Shown here in pieces: positions 17,060 through 27,004 of a DNA stretch of 64,000 nucleotides. The notes beneath the pieces are model-generated. The model saw nothing but the letters and a program-made list of their open reading frames with translations, was not told where the DNA came from and made no database searches. Numbering within the stretch: position 1 is the first letter of the stretch; each line of letters begins with the position of its first letter. Both the position numbers and the translations under genes were made by a program. Source of the stretch: Bin55 sp963664665 (lineage in GTDB: Bacteria > Pseudomonadota > Gammaproteobacteria > Pseudomonadales > Azotimanducaceae); assembly GCA_963664665.2 (NCBI GenBank), contig CAXXMH010000007.1, positions 62,001-126,000 of the forward strand, read 5' to 3'.

Positions 17060-18127
17060 ATGTTGCAAGTTCAAATCAAGACGCATGGCGACTTTCAGGT
17101 TCTAGTAAATCACTCATTCCCTGAATCGATTACGGCTGTATTCGGACCTAGCGGTAGCGGCAAGTCCACGATGCTTCGTGCGATCGCTGGATTCGAGCCA
17201 GCAAGCGGTTTGATTCGATTCAATGACAACGACTGGTTGAATTCGGATTTAGGCACAAACGTAACTTCACATCGGCGTCCAATTGGCTATGTACGTCAGA
17301 ACGCCGAGTTATTCCCCCACCTAAGTGTCGAAGGCAACTTAAGTTATCCGGTCAAACACTCGATCCGCCGTGGCGGCGATATCGGATTCGATGAAATAGT
17401 CTCAGATTTTGAACTTTCCGGACTACTGGCGCGTATGCCCAACCAAGTCTCGGGTGGGGAAACACAGCGCATCGTGCTTGCCCGGTCATTGTTGTCACAA
17501 CCCAGTTTACTTCTACTCGACGAGCCGTTGACTGGATTGGATTTACAGCGGAAAGCCGAGATTCTTCCATTCCTTGAATCTATGCAATCGAAATACCGTA
17601 TCCCGACGCTCTACGTGAGCCATGCGGTGGATGAAATAACAGCACTGTGCGCGCATACCATCGTATTAGCTGAAGGAACCGTCCGTGCGTCTGGCCAGAC
17701 CCCTGAGGTGCTCGAACGACGAGAACTTGATGAGTTACTAGGTAATACCGAACCTAGTTCGATTATTCGCGCGAAGATCCTCGCACATGATCGCGACTAC
17801 CACTTAACCACACTTGAAGTCGAAGGACGCGTTTGGTCGGTACCGATGCATTTGCCGTTACCACCAGGCGAAATGACAACCTTACGGGTGCGTGCGCGTG
17901 ACGTCGCGGTCGCTAAAGTAGAACCCGAATCGATAAGTGTTCGAAATATCCTGCCAGGTACGATTGTGGCTATTGAGGATGACGTGACAGGACCTAGTGT
18001 CGACTGCGTCATTGAAGCGGGTAATACGCGCTTGAGAGCACGGATCACGCGTGCTTCATTACATGAGCTACCGCTCCGCATAGATGATTCGGTCTTCGCG
18101 CTCGTCAAGAGCATAACTTTAGGTTAG
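17060..18127 (+). CDS. modC: Molybdate ABC transporter ATP-binding protein
   Basis: 355 aa from ATG 17060, 5 nt after the modB stop; the frame is open further upstream inside modB, but that is overlap. Walker A is FGPSGSGKST, the signature is VSGGETQRIVLARSL, Walker B is LLLLDEPLTGLDL and the H-loop is YVSHAVDEI. The C-terminal 90 residues form the molybdate-binding TOBE domain typical of ModC (RVRARDVAVAKVEPESIS). It energises import of molybdate. Confidence 0.93.
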   Translation: MLQVQIKTHGDFQVLVNHSFPESITAVFGPSGSGKSTMLRAIAGFEPASGLIRFNDNDWLNSDLGTNVTSHRRPIGYVRQNAELFPHLSVEGNLSYPVKHSIRRGGDIGFDEIVSDFELSGLLARMPNQVSGGETQRIVLARSLLSQPSLLLLDEPLTGLDLQRKAEILPFLESMQSKYRIPTLYVSHAVDEITALCAHTIVLAEGTVRASGQTPEVLERRELDELLGNTEPSSIIRAKILAHDRDYHLTTLEVEGRVWSVPMHLPLPPGEMTTLRVRARDVAVAKVEPESISVRNILPGTIVAIEDDVTGPSVDCVIEAGNTRLRARITRASLHELPLRIDDSVFALVKSITLG

Positions 18128-18196
18128 TTCGAAGCTTCCGCAGGCTGGCTGGTTAGAATAAAACTATCCGTACAGACAGCTGATAAGGCCAACTTT

Positions 18197-18859
18197 ATGA
18201 CGATAAGAATCAACTCCGTCGCCCCGAATTTCGTGGCTCAGACCACCCAGGGTGAGATCAATTTCCATGACTGGATCGGTGATGGATGGGCGATCCTTTT
18301 TTCACACCCGAAGGACTTCACCCCAGTATGCACCACGGAGTTAGGCTACATGGCGGGTCTCACATCTGAATTCGCCGATCGCGACTGCAAGATCCTCGGT
18401 CTGTCGGTCGATCCGGTTGACAACCATTCCGAATGGATGAAAGACATTGAAGAATCGCAGGGAAATGCTGTGACCTATCCGTTGATCGGCGATCCCACCT
18501 TAGCCGTTGCGAAAGCGTACGACATGCTACCGGATGATTCTGGTGATTCGAGCGAAGGTCGTACTCCAGCAGACAACGCCACGGTCAGGTCAGTGTTCGT
18601 AATTGGTCCGGATAAGACAATCAAAGCAATGCTCACCTATCCAATGAGTACGGGTCGTAACTTCGATGAAGTTTTACGGATCTTGGATTCCTGCCAGTTG
18701 ACCGCGAAGCATCAAGTCGCGACGCCGGTAAACTGGAGGCAGGGAGAAGATGTCATCATCGTACCAGCGGTGTCAGACGAGGACGCGAAAACTAAATACC
18801 CTGACGGCTGGCGAGCCCCAAAACCATATATTCGGATCGTGCCTCAGCCAGCGGACTAA
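18197..18859 (+). CDS. 1-Cys peroxiredoxin (Prx6 type)
   Basis: 220 aa. The peroxidatic C45 is in HPKDFTPVCTTELGYMAGL, the PVCTTE motif of the Prx6/AhpC2 group, and the long C-terminal domain (TPVNWRQGEDVIIVPAVSDE) is typical. It reduces peroxides in the cytosol. No partner reductase is adjacent. ATG 18197 follows AAGG. It is 69 nt after modC and ends before a two-way terminator. Confidence 0.93.
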   Translation: MTIRINSVAPNFVAQTTQGEINFHDWIGDGWAILFSHPKDFTPVCTTELGYMAGLTSEFADRDCKILGLSVDPVDNHSEWMKDIEESQGNAVTYPLIGDPTLAVAKAYDMLPDDSGDSSEGRTPADNATVRSVFVIGPDKTIKAMLTYPMSTGRNFDEVLRILDSCQLTAKHQVATPVNWRQGEDVIIVPAVSDEDAKTKYPDGWRAPKPYIRIVPQPAD

Positions 18860-18930
18860 GCGCAAGCGCTTTTCTGGACCCGTGTTTACGCAACGTAGAT
18901 CAGTCCAGTAGTCAGCAGACGCAGGTCATA

Positions 18931-18965
18931 AAAAAGGAACGGTCTCGTATCGGCCGTTCCTTTTT
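18931..18965. terminator. Bidirectional intrinsic terminator
   Basis: A 12-bp stem, AAAAAGGAACGG (18931-18942) pairing with CCGTTCCTTTTT (18954-18965). The A and T runs make it work on both strands, between the plus-strand peroxiredoxin gene and the minus-strand ABC-importer operon that ends at 18980. Confidence 0.88.
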
Positions 18966-18979
18966 CACTGGTAGGGATA

Positions 18980-20257
18980 CTAGTCGTAGGACAATGTGAG
19001 ATCCTGTCGCACCCATCGCTTGCTCTGAACTTGAACAAGCACTGAAGAATCGACGCCACGGTGGTCCTTAGGACCAAACGTCAACGTATAACCGAATGGG
19101 TCGACATAGTTGGATAAGGATTCAAGTTCGGATAGGAACTTCGCACGCGTCAAATCGCGTCCCGCTCGTTCCAAAACAAGTCCAATCAAGTCCGCATTCC
19201 GATAAGCTTCCATCGCCGGTACATCGGGAGCGGCCCCATAGAGTTCCGTGAAACGGTTGTACCAATCAAGCCGATCCTGATTAGTCTCGATCTCTGGATA
19301 AATCTGCAACATGTGAGAGAACGCGTAATAACCCTCAGATGAACCACTTTCAATGTTCGCGACTGGCTGGCCAGCAGCAGCGTTGTTCCCGACGAAAGTT
19401 ACGTCTTCCCAGGCCATCTTGCGGACCGTCTCAAATAAGAGAATCGTATCTCTTGCAACCGTACCAAGAATCACGAGATCGCAACTCGCTTCCCTGAGTT
19501 TTAGAACGGCTGCAGTAAATTCAGTTTCTGAAGGTCTATGCGATGAGGTAGCGACGATCTCGACACCCATTTCTTGAGCTTGGTCAAATGCACCGTCATA
19601 GATTTCTTGACCGTAATCGTTGTCGATGTAAACGATACAAGGTCTCTGCAGTCCTACGGTACCTACGAAATGACGAATTGCTGTTCGCATTTCGTTGTAG
19701 TAGATGCCGCGTGCCGTCCACTTAAGCGGATGGAAGGGCTCGCCCATTTGAATCGAACCAGTCAATGGGAACAGATTCGGGATCCCTACCTCAAACTGTA
19801 ATGGCATCACGGCGTTGTTATTCGGTGTGCCGAGTGCCATCAACATAGCGAAGATCTGATCTCGATTAATGAGCTTGTTCGCTGCACGCAACGAATCAGG
19901 TACTTGATACTGGGTGTCTTCCGCGATTAATCGAAGCGTACGGCCATGAACGCCACCCTCGGCATTGATTTCGTCAAATCGCATGTTGATACCGTTCACG
20001 GACTCGACGCCATAGAGTGCGATCGGACCCGTTAGGTCAGTATGAGTGCCAAAGATAACTTCGGTGTCGGTTATCCCTTCAGCACGAGTTCCTGCGTCGA
20101 CGTTCTCGCTGCTGGCCGCTGTATCGTCCTCGGCCTCCGCAGTTGTGACTTCCGCTGAAGGATCAGCCGCAGGTTCTTGAGCACAGCTACTTGCCAGAAT
20201 TAGCGTAGTCAAACTCAATACTGTGAGTAGGCTTGGATGTAGAAAGCGGGACGTCAT
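18980..20257 (-). CDS. Branched-chain-type ABC transporter substrate-binding lipoprotein
   Basis: About 425 aa. ATG 20257 (GGAG 6 nt upstream) gives a lipoprotein signal with lipobox LASSC, then an acidic Ser/Ala/Glu linker, then the periplasmic type I fold beginning EVIFGTHTDLTGPIALYG. It is the receptor for the liv-type importer encoded upstream on the same strand. The ligand cannot be told from sequence. Because an acyl-CoA synthetase gene lies between it and the ATPases, an organic or fatty-acid-like acid is more likely than leucine. Confidence 0.9.
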   Translation of the reverse strand: MTSRFLHPSLLTVLSLTTLILASSCAQEPAADPSAEVTTAEAEDDTAASSENVDAGTRAEGITDTEVIFGTHTDLTGPIALYGVESVNGINMRFDEINAEGGVHGRTLRLIAEDTQYQVPDSLRAANKLINRDQIFAMLMALGTPNNNAVMPLQFEVGIPNLFPLTGSIQMGEPFHPLKWTARGIYYNEMRTAIRHFVGTVGLQRPCIVYIDNDYGQEIYDGAFDQAQEMGVEIVATSSHRPSETEFTAAVLKLREASCDLVILGTVARDTILLFETVRKMAWEDVTFVGNNAAAGQPVANIESGSSEGYYAFSHMLQIYPEIETNQDRLDWYNRFTELYGAAPDVPAMEAYRNADLIGLVLERAGRDLTRAKFLSELESLSNYVDPFGYTLTFGPKDHRGVDSSVLVQVQSKRWVRQDLTLSYD

Positions 20258-20343
20258 GGAGTTCTCCAATGCAGCATAGAGGATAGTTTTAGTTCGTTAG
20301 GCAGTGTAACGAGCATAGATTTTTGTTCATTCACACGCGGAAG

Positions 20344-22164
20344 TTAGTACATCTCCGCGATCAGATCGGCGTATTTCTCATTGACGACTTTCCGCTTGAG
20401 TTTCTGAGTTGGCGTGAGTTCTTCGTCTTCTGGATCAAGTAGCTGGTCTATCAATCGAAACTTTTTGATCGTCTCGACCTGCGCGAACCGTTCGTTCACC
20501 TTTTCCACTTCGCGTTCGACGAGATTCTGGACTTCAGGCGTATGACACAGACTTGTGTAGTTCGTAAACGGTACGTTATTTTCTTGCGCGTAATACGTGA
20601 CGTTTTCAAGGTCGATCATCACGAGACATGTGAGGTACGGTCGTCGGTCACCAACAACCACAGCATCTGTGATGTACGGTGAGAATTTCAACTGATTTTC
20701 TATTTCGCTGGGGGTAATGTTCTTGCCACCGGCAGTAATGATGATGTCCTTCATACGATCAACGATGTAAACAAACCCATCGTCGTCAATCCGGCCTACG
20801 TCGCCTGTGTACAACCAATCCTGCCGTATGGTGTCAGCGGTCTTTTCTGGTTGCTGCCAATATCCAGTAACGATGCCCTGTCCGCGGATGAGAATCTCAT
20901 CGTTCTCGCTAAGCGTGACATCAACACCTGGCATGGCTTTCCCCACGCTGCCTATACGCAATGCCCCTGGAGTGTTGCACGTGGCGATGCCCGTACATTC
21001 GGTCTGGCCGTACAGTTCGTACATCGGTCGACCCAGTGCCCAATACCACTCGATCAGCTCTGGCGCAATTGGGGCTGCTGCAGTCGATAGCCATCGACAT
21101 TCTTGAATACCCAACATCACGCGGATGTTCCGCAAAATCCATAGATTCGCAAGTGCGAATAAAGCGTTGATCTGCCAGGGGACCCTTTCCTCGTTGAGGA
21201 GATACTCTGCACGTCGCTTTCCGACATTTAGGGCTTTCTCATACAGGATTCGACCCAACCGCGTCGCTTCCTTCTGCATGATCGAAACTTGGGAAAACTG
21301 CTTTTCCCAGACTCTCGGCACTGCGAAATGAACGGTCGGCGCAACTTCCTGTTGATCTTTAGCGATCGTCTCTAGATTTTCGACAAGGTGAACAATCGAT
21401 TTGGAATGAATTACGGCAAATGTGTAGAGCATCCTGCCAGCAACGTGGGCAAGCGGTAGAAAGCCGAGTTGTCGATCCGACTCCGCTAATCCGAGTGCGT
21501 TTTGAACCGTGTTCGTCATGAACATCATGTTTGCTTGCGAAATCATCGCACCTTTCGGTGGACCGGTCGTACCTGATGTATAGGTCAAGATCATGAGATC
21601 GTTAGGTTGCGCCTTTGCGATTTCTGCTTCCCAAACATCTTCCTTCGCCATCTGTTCGCGACCGAGCTCGAGCAGTTCTTCGAACGACATGCACATGTCG
21701 TCGTCTAGATGCCGTAGACCTTCCATATCGAAGATGATGATCTTTCGCAGTGTCGGCGTCCGGTCCCGAACTTCAAGAACCTTATCGAGTTGCTCCTCGT
21801 CTTCAGCGAAGTAGAAACAGGTACCGCTGTCGCGAATTAGGTATTCGACTTGATTTGGCGCATCGGTGGCATATACACCGTTACAAACTCCGCCAATACA
21901 AATGGAACCTAGGTCAGCGAACATCCACTCCTTGTTGATCTCTGAAGCAATTGAGCAAACATCGCCCCGCTCCAATCCAAGCGCTTTTAGTCCTAATCCG
22001 ACGAGTTTCGCGTACCTTCCCCAGTCCGACCACGTGTATTCGTTCCAGATTCCGAAGTCTTTCTCACGGATGACGACTCGTTCCTGCAACTCGGTCGCAC
22101 GAGCCCAAAATAACGCGGCTACTGTCGAGTGACCCTCGACGATTGCAGACGTATTTACCTCCAT
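20344..22164 (-). CDS. Long-chain-type acyl-CoA synthetase (AMP-forming)
   Basis: 606 aa from ATG 22164, which overlaps the livF stop by 10 nt; a TTG at 22182 is an alternative. The AMP-binding motif is LTYTSGTTGPPKGAMIS; later motifs are ELYGQTECTG, YTGDVGRIDDDG and DRMKDIIITAGGKNI. It activates a carboxylic acid to its CoA ester and resembles the FAA/eukaryotic-type long-chain synthetases. Its location inside a liv importer operon suggests that it loads the imported acid. Confidence 0.92.
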   Translation of the reverse strand: MEVNTSAIVEGHSTVAALFWARATELQERVVIREKDFGIWNEYTWSDWGRYAKLVGLGLKALGLERGDVCSIASEINKEWMFADLGSICIGGVCNGVYATDAPNQVEYLIRDSGTCFYFAEDEEQLDKVLEVRDRTPTLRKIIIFDMEGLRHLDDDMCMSFEELLELGREQMAKEDVWEAEIAKAQPNDLMILTYTSGTTGPPKGAMISQANMMFMTNTVQNALGLAESDRQLGFLPLAHVAGRMLYTFAVIHSKSIVHLVENLETIAKDQQEVAPTVHFAVPRVWEKQFSQVSIMQKEATRLGRILYEKALNVGKRRAEYLLNEERVPWQINALFALANLWILRNIRVMLGIQECRWLSTAAAPIAPELIEWYWALGRPMYELYGQTECTGIATCNTPGALRIGSVGKAMPGVDVTLSENDEILIRGQGIVTGYWQQPEKTADTIRQDWLYTGDVGRIDDDGFVYIVDRMKDIIITAGGKNITPSEIENQLKFSPYITDAVVVGDRRPYLTCLVMIDLENVTYYAQENNVPFTNYTSLCHTPEVQNLVEREVEKVNERFAQVETIKKFRLIDQLLDPEDEELTPTQKLKRKVVNEKYADLIAEMY

Positions 22165-22919
22165 GTTTTGCGTTTTTTCCAACGTCTACGACCTCGCACT
22201 CCGCCAGCTTTCATTCCAAGATAGAACTCTTGCACATCAGTGGACTGCGCAAGTCGTTCAGTCGTATCCTCCATCACGACCCTGCCCGATTCCATGATGT
22301 AGCCGTACTGTGCAACGTCGAGTGCCATTTTTGCGTTTTGCTCGACAAGCAACACAGTGACTCCCTGTTCCTCATTCAAACGAACTACGATCTCGGCGAT
22401 TTCATGGACCAGTCTTGGCGACAGACCTAGCGATGGCTCATCAAGCAACATAACCTTCGGTCGAAGCATTAGTGCTCGACCAATCGCGAGCATCTGTTGC
22501 TGTCCGCCTGACAGGAATCCAGCAGCTAATCGACGATGTTCTCGCAGCTGCGGGAAGTATCCGTAAACCGTCTCTAGCTCATCATTCAAGTCAGCCTTAT
22601 CGCGCGTGAACGCGCCCATTCTCAAGTTTTCTTCAGTACTCAAGAACGGAAAGACCTCCCGACCTTCGGGCACGTGCGCAACACCGCGACGCGCAACGAC
22701 ATCAGGTTCCTTAGCCGTCACATCTTCACCTTCGAACGTGACCGAACCTTTCTGCGGTTCAAGTGCACCGGAAATCGTCTTCAATACCGTCGTTTTGCCG
22801 GCGCCATTCGCGCCTAGCATCGCCACGATGCTCCCTTCTTCGACGTCGATCGATACACCGCGTATCGCCAAAATCGGTCCGTAATAGGACTCTACGTTGC
22901 GGACCTCGAGCATTGCCAC
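22155..22919 (-). CDS. LivF-type ABC transporter ATP-binding protein
   Basis: 254 aa. Walker A is LGANGAGKTT, the signature is LSGGQQQMLAIGRALM and Walker B is VMLLDEPSLGLSP. The C-terminus is basic and extends past the usual LivF end (VRGRRRWKKRKTWR). It is the second nucleotide-binding subunit of the importer. The start is GTG 22919, or ATG 22913, just after the livG stop; the acyl-CoA synthetase gene overlaps its end. Confidence 0.93.
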   Translation of the reverse strand: MAMLEVRNVESYYGPILAIRGVSIDVEEGSIVAMLGANGAGKTTVLKTISGALEPQKGSVTFEGEDVTAKEPDVVARRGVAHVPEGREVFPFLSTEENLRMGAFTRDKADLNDELETVYGYFPQLREHRRLAAGFLSGGQQQMLAIGRALMLRPKVMLLDEPSLGLSPRLVHEIAEIVVRLNEEQGVTVLLVEQNAKMALDVAQYGYIMESGRVVMEDTTERLAQSTDVQEFYLGMKAGGVRGRRRWKKRKTWR

Positions 22920-22922
22920 GAT

Positions 22923-23681
22923 CTATTCCCCTAGGTACGCGTTCACTACATTAGGGTGTTCGCGCACCTCATCTGGTGTGCCGATCGTCAGCAACTCACC
23001 GTCTGACAGTGCCATCACGCGACCCGATACCTGTGCAAGCAGATTCATGTCATGCTCAACCATGATCACCGTGATGCCGAGCGCTTCGTTGATATCTTCG
23101 ATCCAGAACGATAGATCTTCGGTCTCTTCGGGATTGAGACCCGAGGAAGGTTCGTCGAGTAGGAGCAATTGAGGCTCGAGGCTCAACGCGCGACCGAGCT
23201 CCACGATCTTCCGCACGCCAAACGGCAGAGAGTCAATTCGTTGATCTCGATAGCGTTGCAGCTCCAGCAAATCAATGATGTCTTCAACTTTTTCACGAAA
23301 CCTTAATTCCTGTCGTCGCACGTGAGGTAAGAAGAACATTTCTGACAGGAAACTAGTACGTCGATGGGTGTGGTGTGCGGTAAGTAGATTTTGAAGTACT
23401 GTCTCTTTCTCAAATAACTCGGTATTCTGAAACGTCCGCGCAATCCCTTTAGCCGCAACTGCATGCGGCGGGATTTTGCTAATTCGTTCACCGTTCAGGA
23501 ACAGATCCCCTTGGTCTAGATCGTAAAAACGACTGATCAGGTTAAAAACCGTCGTCTTCCCCGCACCGTTGGGTCCCATGATGCTAAAAATCTCGCCTTC
23601 CTCGACCGTGAACGACACGTCGTGAAGCGCACGGACACCGCCAAAGCTAACGCCGATCCCAACTGCCTCGAAAACGCTCAA
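22923..23681 (-). CDS. LivG-type ABC transporter ATP-binding protein
   Basis: 252 aa. Walker A is MGPNGAGKTT, followed by the LivG-typical ARTFQNTELFEKETVLQNLL region, and Walker B is LLLLDEPSSGLNPEE. The TTG start overlaps the livM stop by 4 nt (TTGA), so translation is coupled. It pairs with LivF below the permease dimer. Confidence 0.93.
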   Translation of the reverse strand: MSVFEAVGIGVSFGGVRALHDVSFTVEEGEIFSIMGPNGAGKTTVFNLISRFYDLDQGDLFLNGERISKIPPHAVAAKGIARTFQNTELFEKETVLQNLLTAHHTHRRTSFLSEMFFLPHVRRQELRFREKVEDIIDLLELQRYRDQRIDSLPFGVRKIVELGRALSLEPQLLLLDEPSSGLNPEETEDLSFWIEDINEALGITVIMVEHDMNLLAQVSGRVMALSDGELLTIGTPDEVREHPNVVNAYLGE

Positions 23682-24754
23682 TGGACACGCTCCGTACGAA
23701 GGTACGACTTTTGACGTTTAAACGTGGACTTGCGGATTAGTGGAAATTGCGTGAAGTACGACCGGATTTTGACCCACCTACCGTAGAGACCAAGCGGCTC
23801 GTATATAAGGAAAAAGAGCAGGATCGAACCGAACACCAGTGGTTCCAATCCGCGTCGCTGTGCGAACCAGGCCGGTAGAAAATCTCGCAGAATGGCGATG
23901 ACCTGTGGCAGAATCGAGATGAACATGGCACCGAACACGATGCCGTGAACCGAGCCTAATCCTCCAACGACAACCAGCATTAAGAGTTTGATCGAGAGGA
24001 TGATCGTAAAGTTCTCCGGAAACAGCATGCCGATCTTGTGTGCATAAAGTGCACCGGCTAAGCCGGTGAAAGCCGCAGATAGCGTAAACGCGAGTGTCTT
24101 CGTCTGTAAGAGATTGACGCCCATAGCCTGTGCTGAAATCTCTGAATCACGTACCGCTACCATCGCACGACCGATTGGTGATCTCAACAGGTTCATCACC
24201 AAGAGGATTACTGCGATAACGATGACCAAACAAAGGAAGTAAAAAACGATGTCCGAACCAAAATCGACGCCAAACATGACGGGTTCGGGGACGACAAATC
24301 CGCGGTGACCGCCAGTCACGGGGCGCCATGCGCTGATGACCTTTTCGATGATAAATGCAAATGAAATCGTTGCGACGGCGAGGTAGATTCCGGTCATGCG
24401 CAATGCCGCAACACCAATGATTGCGCCAAGGAATCCAGAGATCAATGCGGCCATTAACAACGAAGGTACGAAGGGGATTCCGAGCTTGAATAGCACTGCA
24501 TGGGCGTACGCACCGATTGCCATGAATGCGGCATGCCCCATGCTTACGAGGCCGGTGTACCCAATCAGGAGCATCAAGCCCGCCCCCGCGATGACCCAGA
24601 TAAATAGGTAAGTCAACTCGCCGATATAGAAATTCTCTAGGAAGAACGGAGCGAGTAACAGTGCGCCGATCAGCAACCCGTACCAGAATCGTTGACCGTT
24701 ATGCAGGAACAGATTGACGTCCTGGGCGTAATTGGTTTTAAGGACGAAACGCAT
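23678..24754 (-). CDS. LivM-type ABC transporter permease
   Basis: 358 aa with about ten hydrophobic segments. The family blocks LMLLIGYTGLVSMGHAAFMAIGAY and LLMLVVVGGLGSVHGIVFGAMF are present (only short parts are diagnostic: GLVSMGHAAF and GGLGSVHG). The C-terminal basic tail is cytosolic. ATG 24754 overlaps the livH stop (TGATG). It forms the membrane channel with LivH. Confidence 0.93.
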   Translation of the reverse strand: MRFVLKTNYAQDVNLFLHNGQRFWYGLLIGALLLAPFFLENFYIGELTYLFIWVIAGAGLMLLIGYTGLVSMGHAAFMAIGAYAHAVLFKLGIPFVPSLLMAALISGFLGAIIGVAALRMTGIYLAVATISFAFIIEKVISAWRPVTGGHRGFVVPEPVMFGVDFGSDIVFYFLCLVIVIAVILLVMNLLRSPIGRAMVAVRDSEISAQAMGVNLLQTKTLAFTLSAAFTGLAGALYAHKIGMLFPENFTIILSIKLLMLVVVGGLGSVHGIVFGAMFISILPQVIAILRDFLPAWFAQRRGLEPLVFGSILLFFLIYEPLGLYGRWVKIRSYFTQFPLIRKSTFKRQKSYLRTERVH

Positions 24755-25644
24755 CAGACTTTCTTACGCTGCAACGTTGCGATTAGTCCTTGAGGTCGGA
24801 TGAACAGCATGAGTAGGAGCAAGACATAAACAGATGTCTCACCGTACGCGCCAGCAAACATATACCCCACAAACTGCTCGACAATTCCGATGCAAATACC
24901 GCCGATCAACGCCCCGGCAAGACTTCCGAATCCACCGACAATCGCTGCTACGAATGCCTTGATACCGATGATGAAACCAATCCCAGGATAAATCAACTGC
25001 AAGGGGGCTACTAGTAGCGCTGCGACGCCAGCAATTGCTGTTGAAAGACACCACGTTATCGCCACGACTCGTTTCACCGGAATGCCTACGTACGCTGCCG
25101 CAAGCTGGTTTTGAGATGCGGCTTGCATGGCAACGCCAAAGCGTGTAAATCGCAGGAAAACGTAAAGACCGAGGCACAACACGATCGTGCAACCGACGAC
25201 AACCAACTGCTCGTAGTCAAGCGTGACTTGACCTATCACCAAAGGATCAATCGAATACGGTGTGTCGAACTCCTTTTCATCGTGACCCCAAAGCATGCCT
25301 GCGACAGCTCGAAGTACAAATCCCAACCCAATCGTGAGCATCAGCACTGCAAAAGGTGGTTCACCGATCATCGGCCGAATGATCGTTCTCTCCAGTAGTA
25401 ACCCGAAAAAAGCCATCACGAATATGGTGAGGAATACAACCGGTAGGTACGCGAATCCAAACTCGCTCGTCAAGGTAAACGCGATAAATGCGCCCCACAT
25501 CATGATGTCGCCTTGCGCGAAATTGACCATTTCGGTCGCTTTGTAAATCAACACAAAACCTAGCGCTACCAAGCCGTAAAGACAGCCGTGGGAAATACCC
25601 GTGACAAGAAGCTGGACGAAGGTCCCTAGGCTGATGAAATCCAA
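24754..25644 (-). CDS. LivH-type ABC transporter permease
   Basis: 296 aa, hydrophobic throughout. It opens with GLVALGFVLIYKATEMVNFAQGD, in which LIYKATEMVNFAQGD is the LivH signature, and has the coupling segment AIVGGFGSLAGALIGG near the C-terminus. The start is TTG 25644 and the stop overlaps livM by 3 nt. It is the first importer gene of the operon; an enoyl-CoA hydratase gene lies 103 nt upstream on the same strand. Confidence 0.92.
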   Translation of the reverse strand: MDFISLGTFVQLLVTGISHGCLYGLVALGFVLIYKATEMVNFAQGDIMMWGAFIAFTLTSEFGFAYLPVVFLTIFVMAFFGLLLERTIIRPMIGEPPFAVLMLTIGLGFVLRAVAGMLWGHDEKEFDTPYSIDPLVIGQVTLDYEQLVVVGCTIVLCLGLYVFLRFTRFGVAMQAASQNQLAAAYVGIPVKRVVAITWCLSTAIAGVAALLVAPLQLIYPGIGFIIGIKAFVAAIVGGFGSLAGALIGGICIGIVEQFVGYMFAGAYGETSVYVLLLLMLFIRPQGLIATLQRKKV

Positions 25645-25747
25645 AGAAGGACTCTTTACTCGGAGATAGCGTGCGCCGGATGCGACACAACGGAATTATC
25701 GACGCGCGCTGTAGACACGGCTTCTTTGGTGCGTGTTTTCGACGCAA

Positions 25748-26659
25748 CTAATCAAGTGGTTTCAGTTTTCCATCTTCATCTCGCAGCTCAGGACCGTTTA
25801 CACGCACGCGCCCGTCGCCGAATTTCCCGTCGCGATTCCGCAATGTGTCCCTCAGCCCCACGTCGGCGACCGAACGTCTGAATCCGCCTGCAGCCTTCGT
25901 GTTATGGCCTCGTACATCGTTCTCACTAGCCATGCGCTGCAACGTTCTTGCGCCCATTAACTCAAGCGCCATATTGATGATGCGTTTATTTGTTGAGAGC
26001 AAATCAGGGTCAATTAAGGCGAGACGGTCGGCTAGCTGTTCAACCTCATTTTCCAGGTACTCACTTGGTACCGCTTTCATCACGAGACCGATCTGCTGTG
26101 CTTCTTTGCCGGAGATGTAGTCGCCAGTCAAGTTAAGACGCTTTGCCCATTGCGGACCGACGTGGTAGATCCACATGTTGTTTGGTAGTGCACCTAGGTC
26201 ACGTGCGGGCGGAAAGCCGATCAATGTATCCTCAGCAGCGATGATCATGTCGCACATAAGCGCGATGTCCGTACCGCCAGCAAGGCAGTAGCCGTGCAGT
26301 TGCGCGATCACAGGCTTATGCATGTCGAAGATCGCCATGCGATATCTCTGCGCGCGTTCGAGCTGCCACGCATCGTCGTCGATACTGCTTCCACCACGAT
26401 ATTCACTTTCTTCAGTCTGAATTCTCGAAACTGGTACGTCACGGTCAGCGCCTGTAAGATCGTAACCGGCCGAGAAAGCGCGTCCTGCTCCACGTAGGAT
26501 GACGCAGTGCACGTTCACGTTGTTATCCGCCTCCCACAGCGCTTCGTTGAGCTCAGATTGGAGTTTTAAAGTCAATGCATTGAGTTTTTCAGGACGATTC
26601 AGCGTGATCCGCGCACGACCGTCTTCGACTTCGTAAAGGATGCTCTCAAATTCACTCAT
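25748..26659 (-). CDS. Enoyl-CoA hydratase/isomerase family protein
   Basis: 303 aa from ATG 26659; the frame is open to 26815, but the fold begins right after MSEFESILYEVEDG. Crotonase marks are ITLNRPEKLNALTLKLQ, LRGAGRAFSAGYDLTG and AQLHGYCLAGGTDIALMCDMIIA. Its C-terminal half resembles that of the hydratase at 12803, so the two are likely paralogues. It heads the importer and acyl-CoA synthetase run and could carry out the hydration step on the imported and activated acid. Confidence 0.88.
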   Translation of the reverse strand: MSEFESILYEVEDGRARITLNRPEKLNALTLKLQSELNEALWEADNNVNVHCVILRGAGRAFSAGYDLTGADRDVPVSRIQTEESEYRGGSSIDDDAWQLERAQRYRMAIFDMHKPVIAQLHGYCLAGGTDIALMCDMIIAAEDTLIGFPPARDLGALPNNMWIYHVGPQWAKRLNLTGDYISGKEAQQIGLVMKAVPSEYLENEVEQLADRLALIDPDLLSTNKRIINMALELMGARTLQRMASENDVRGHNTKAAGGFRRSVADVGLRDTLRNRDGKFGDGRVRVNGPELRDEDGKLKPLD

Positions 26660-27004
26660 TTGCGGTCTCAAGGTAGATCGAATCAGCGATTTTATAGTCG
26701 TGAATTCTGGCGGTATGCACACGACAGTGGTTCGTCTTGACTGGCGTAGCGACGCCTCGACATAAGGCTTGGTGACCATGTTGAACTGTCGGTTATGTCC
26801 CTTGATCTCTTCCAATTCGACTAGGTCTTCGCCAATCGTTACGCGGCACCGTTAGTCATCTTTCCGCACCGACGGTTGCGCAGGGTTGTTTCTCCGCGAT
26901 CGGTTGGTTTCACACCGATGTTTATCAGAATATTGGATTCAATTTGGATCGTACGCCTCTCCGCTAAACTACTTCAACTGAAACTAAAGACAGGTATATC
27001 AATC
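26660..27004. other. 345-bp divergent intergenic region
   Basis: This space separates the minus-strand hydratase from the plus-strand carbonic anhydrase and should carry both promoters. Short candidate inverted sequence CGGT-ttggtttcac-ACCG-like text lies near 26900-26925, but no clear operator, RNA structure or small gene is seen. Confidence 0.3.
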
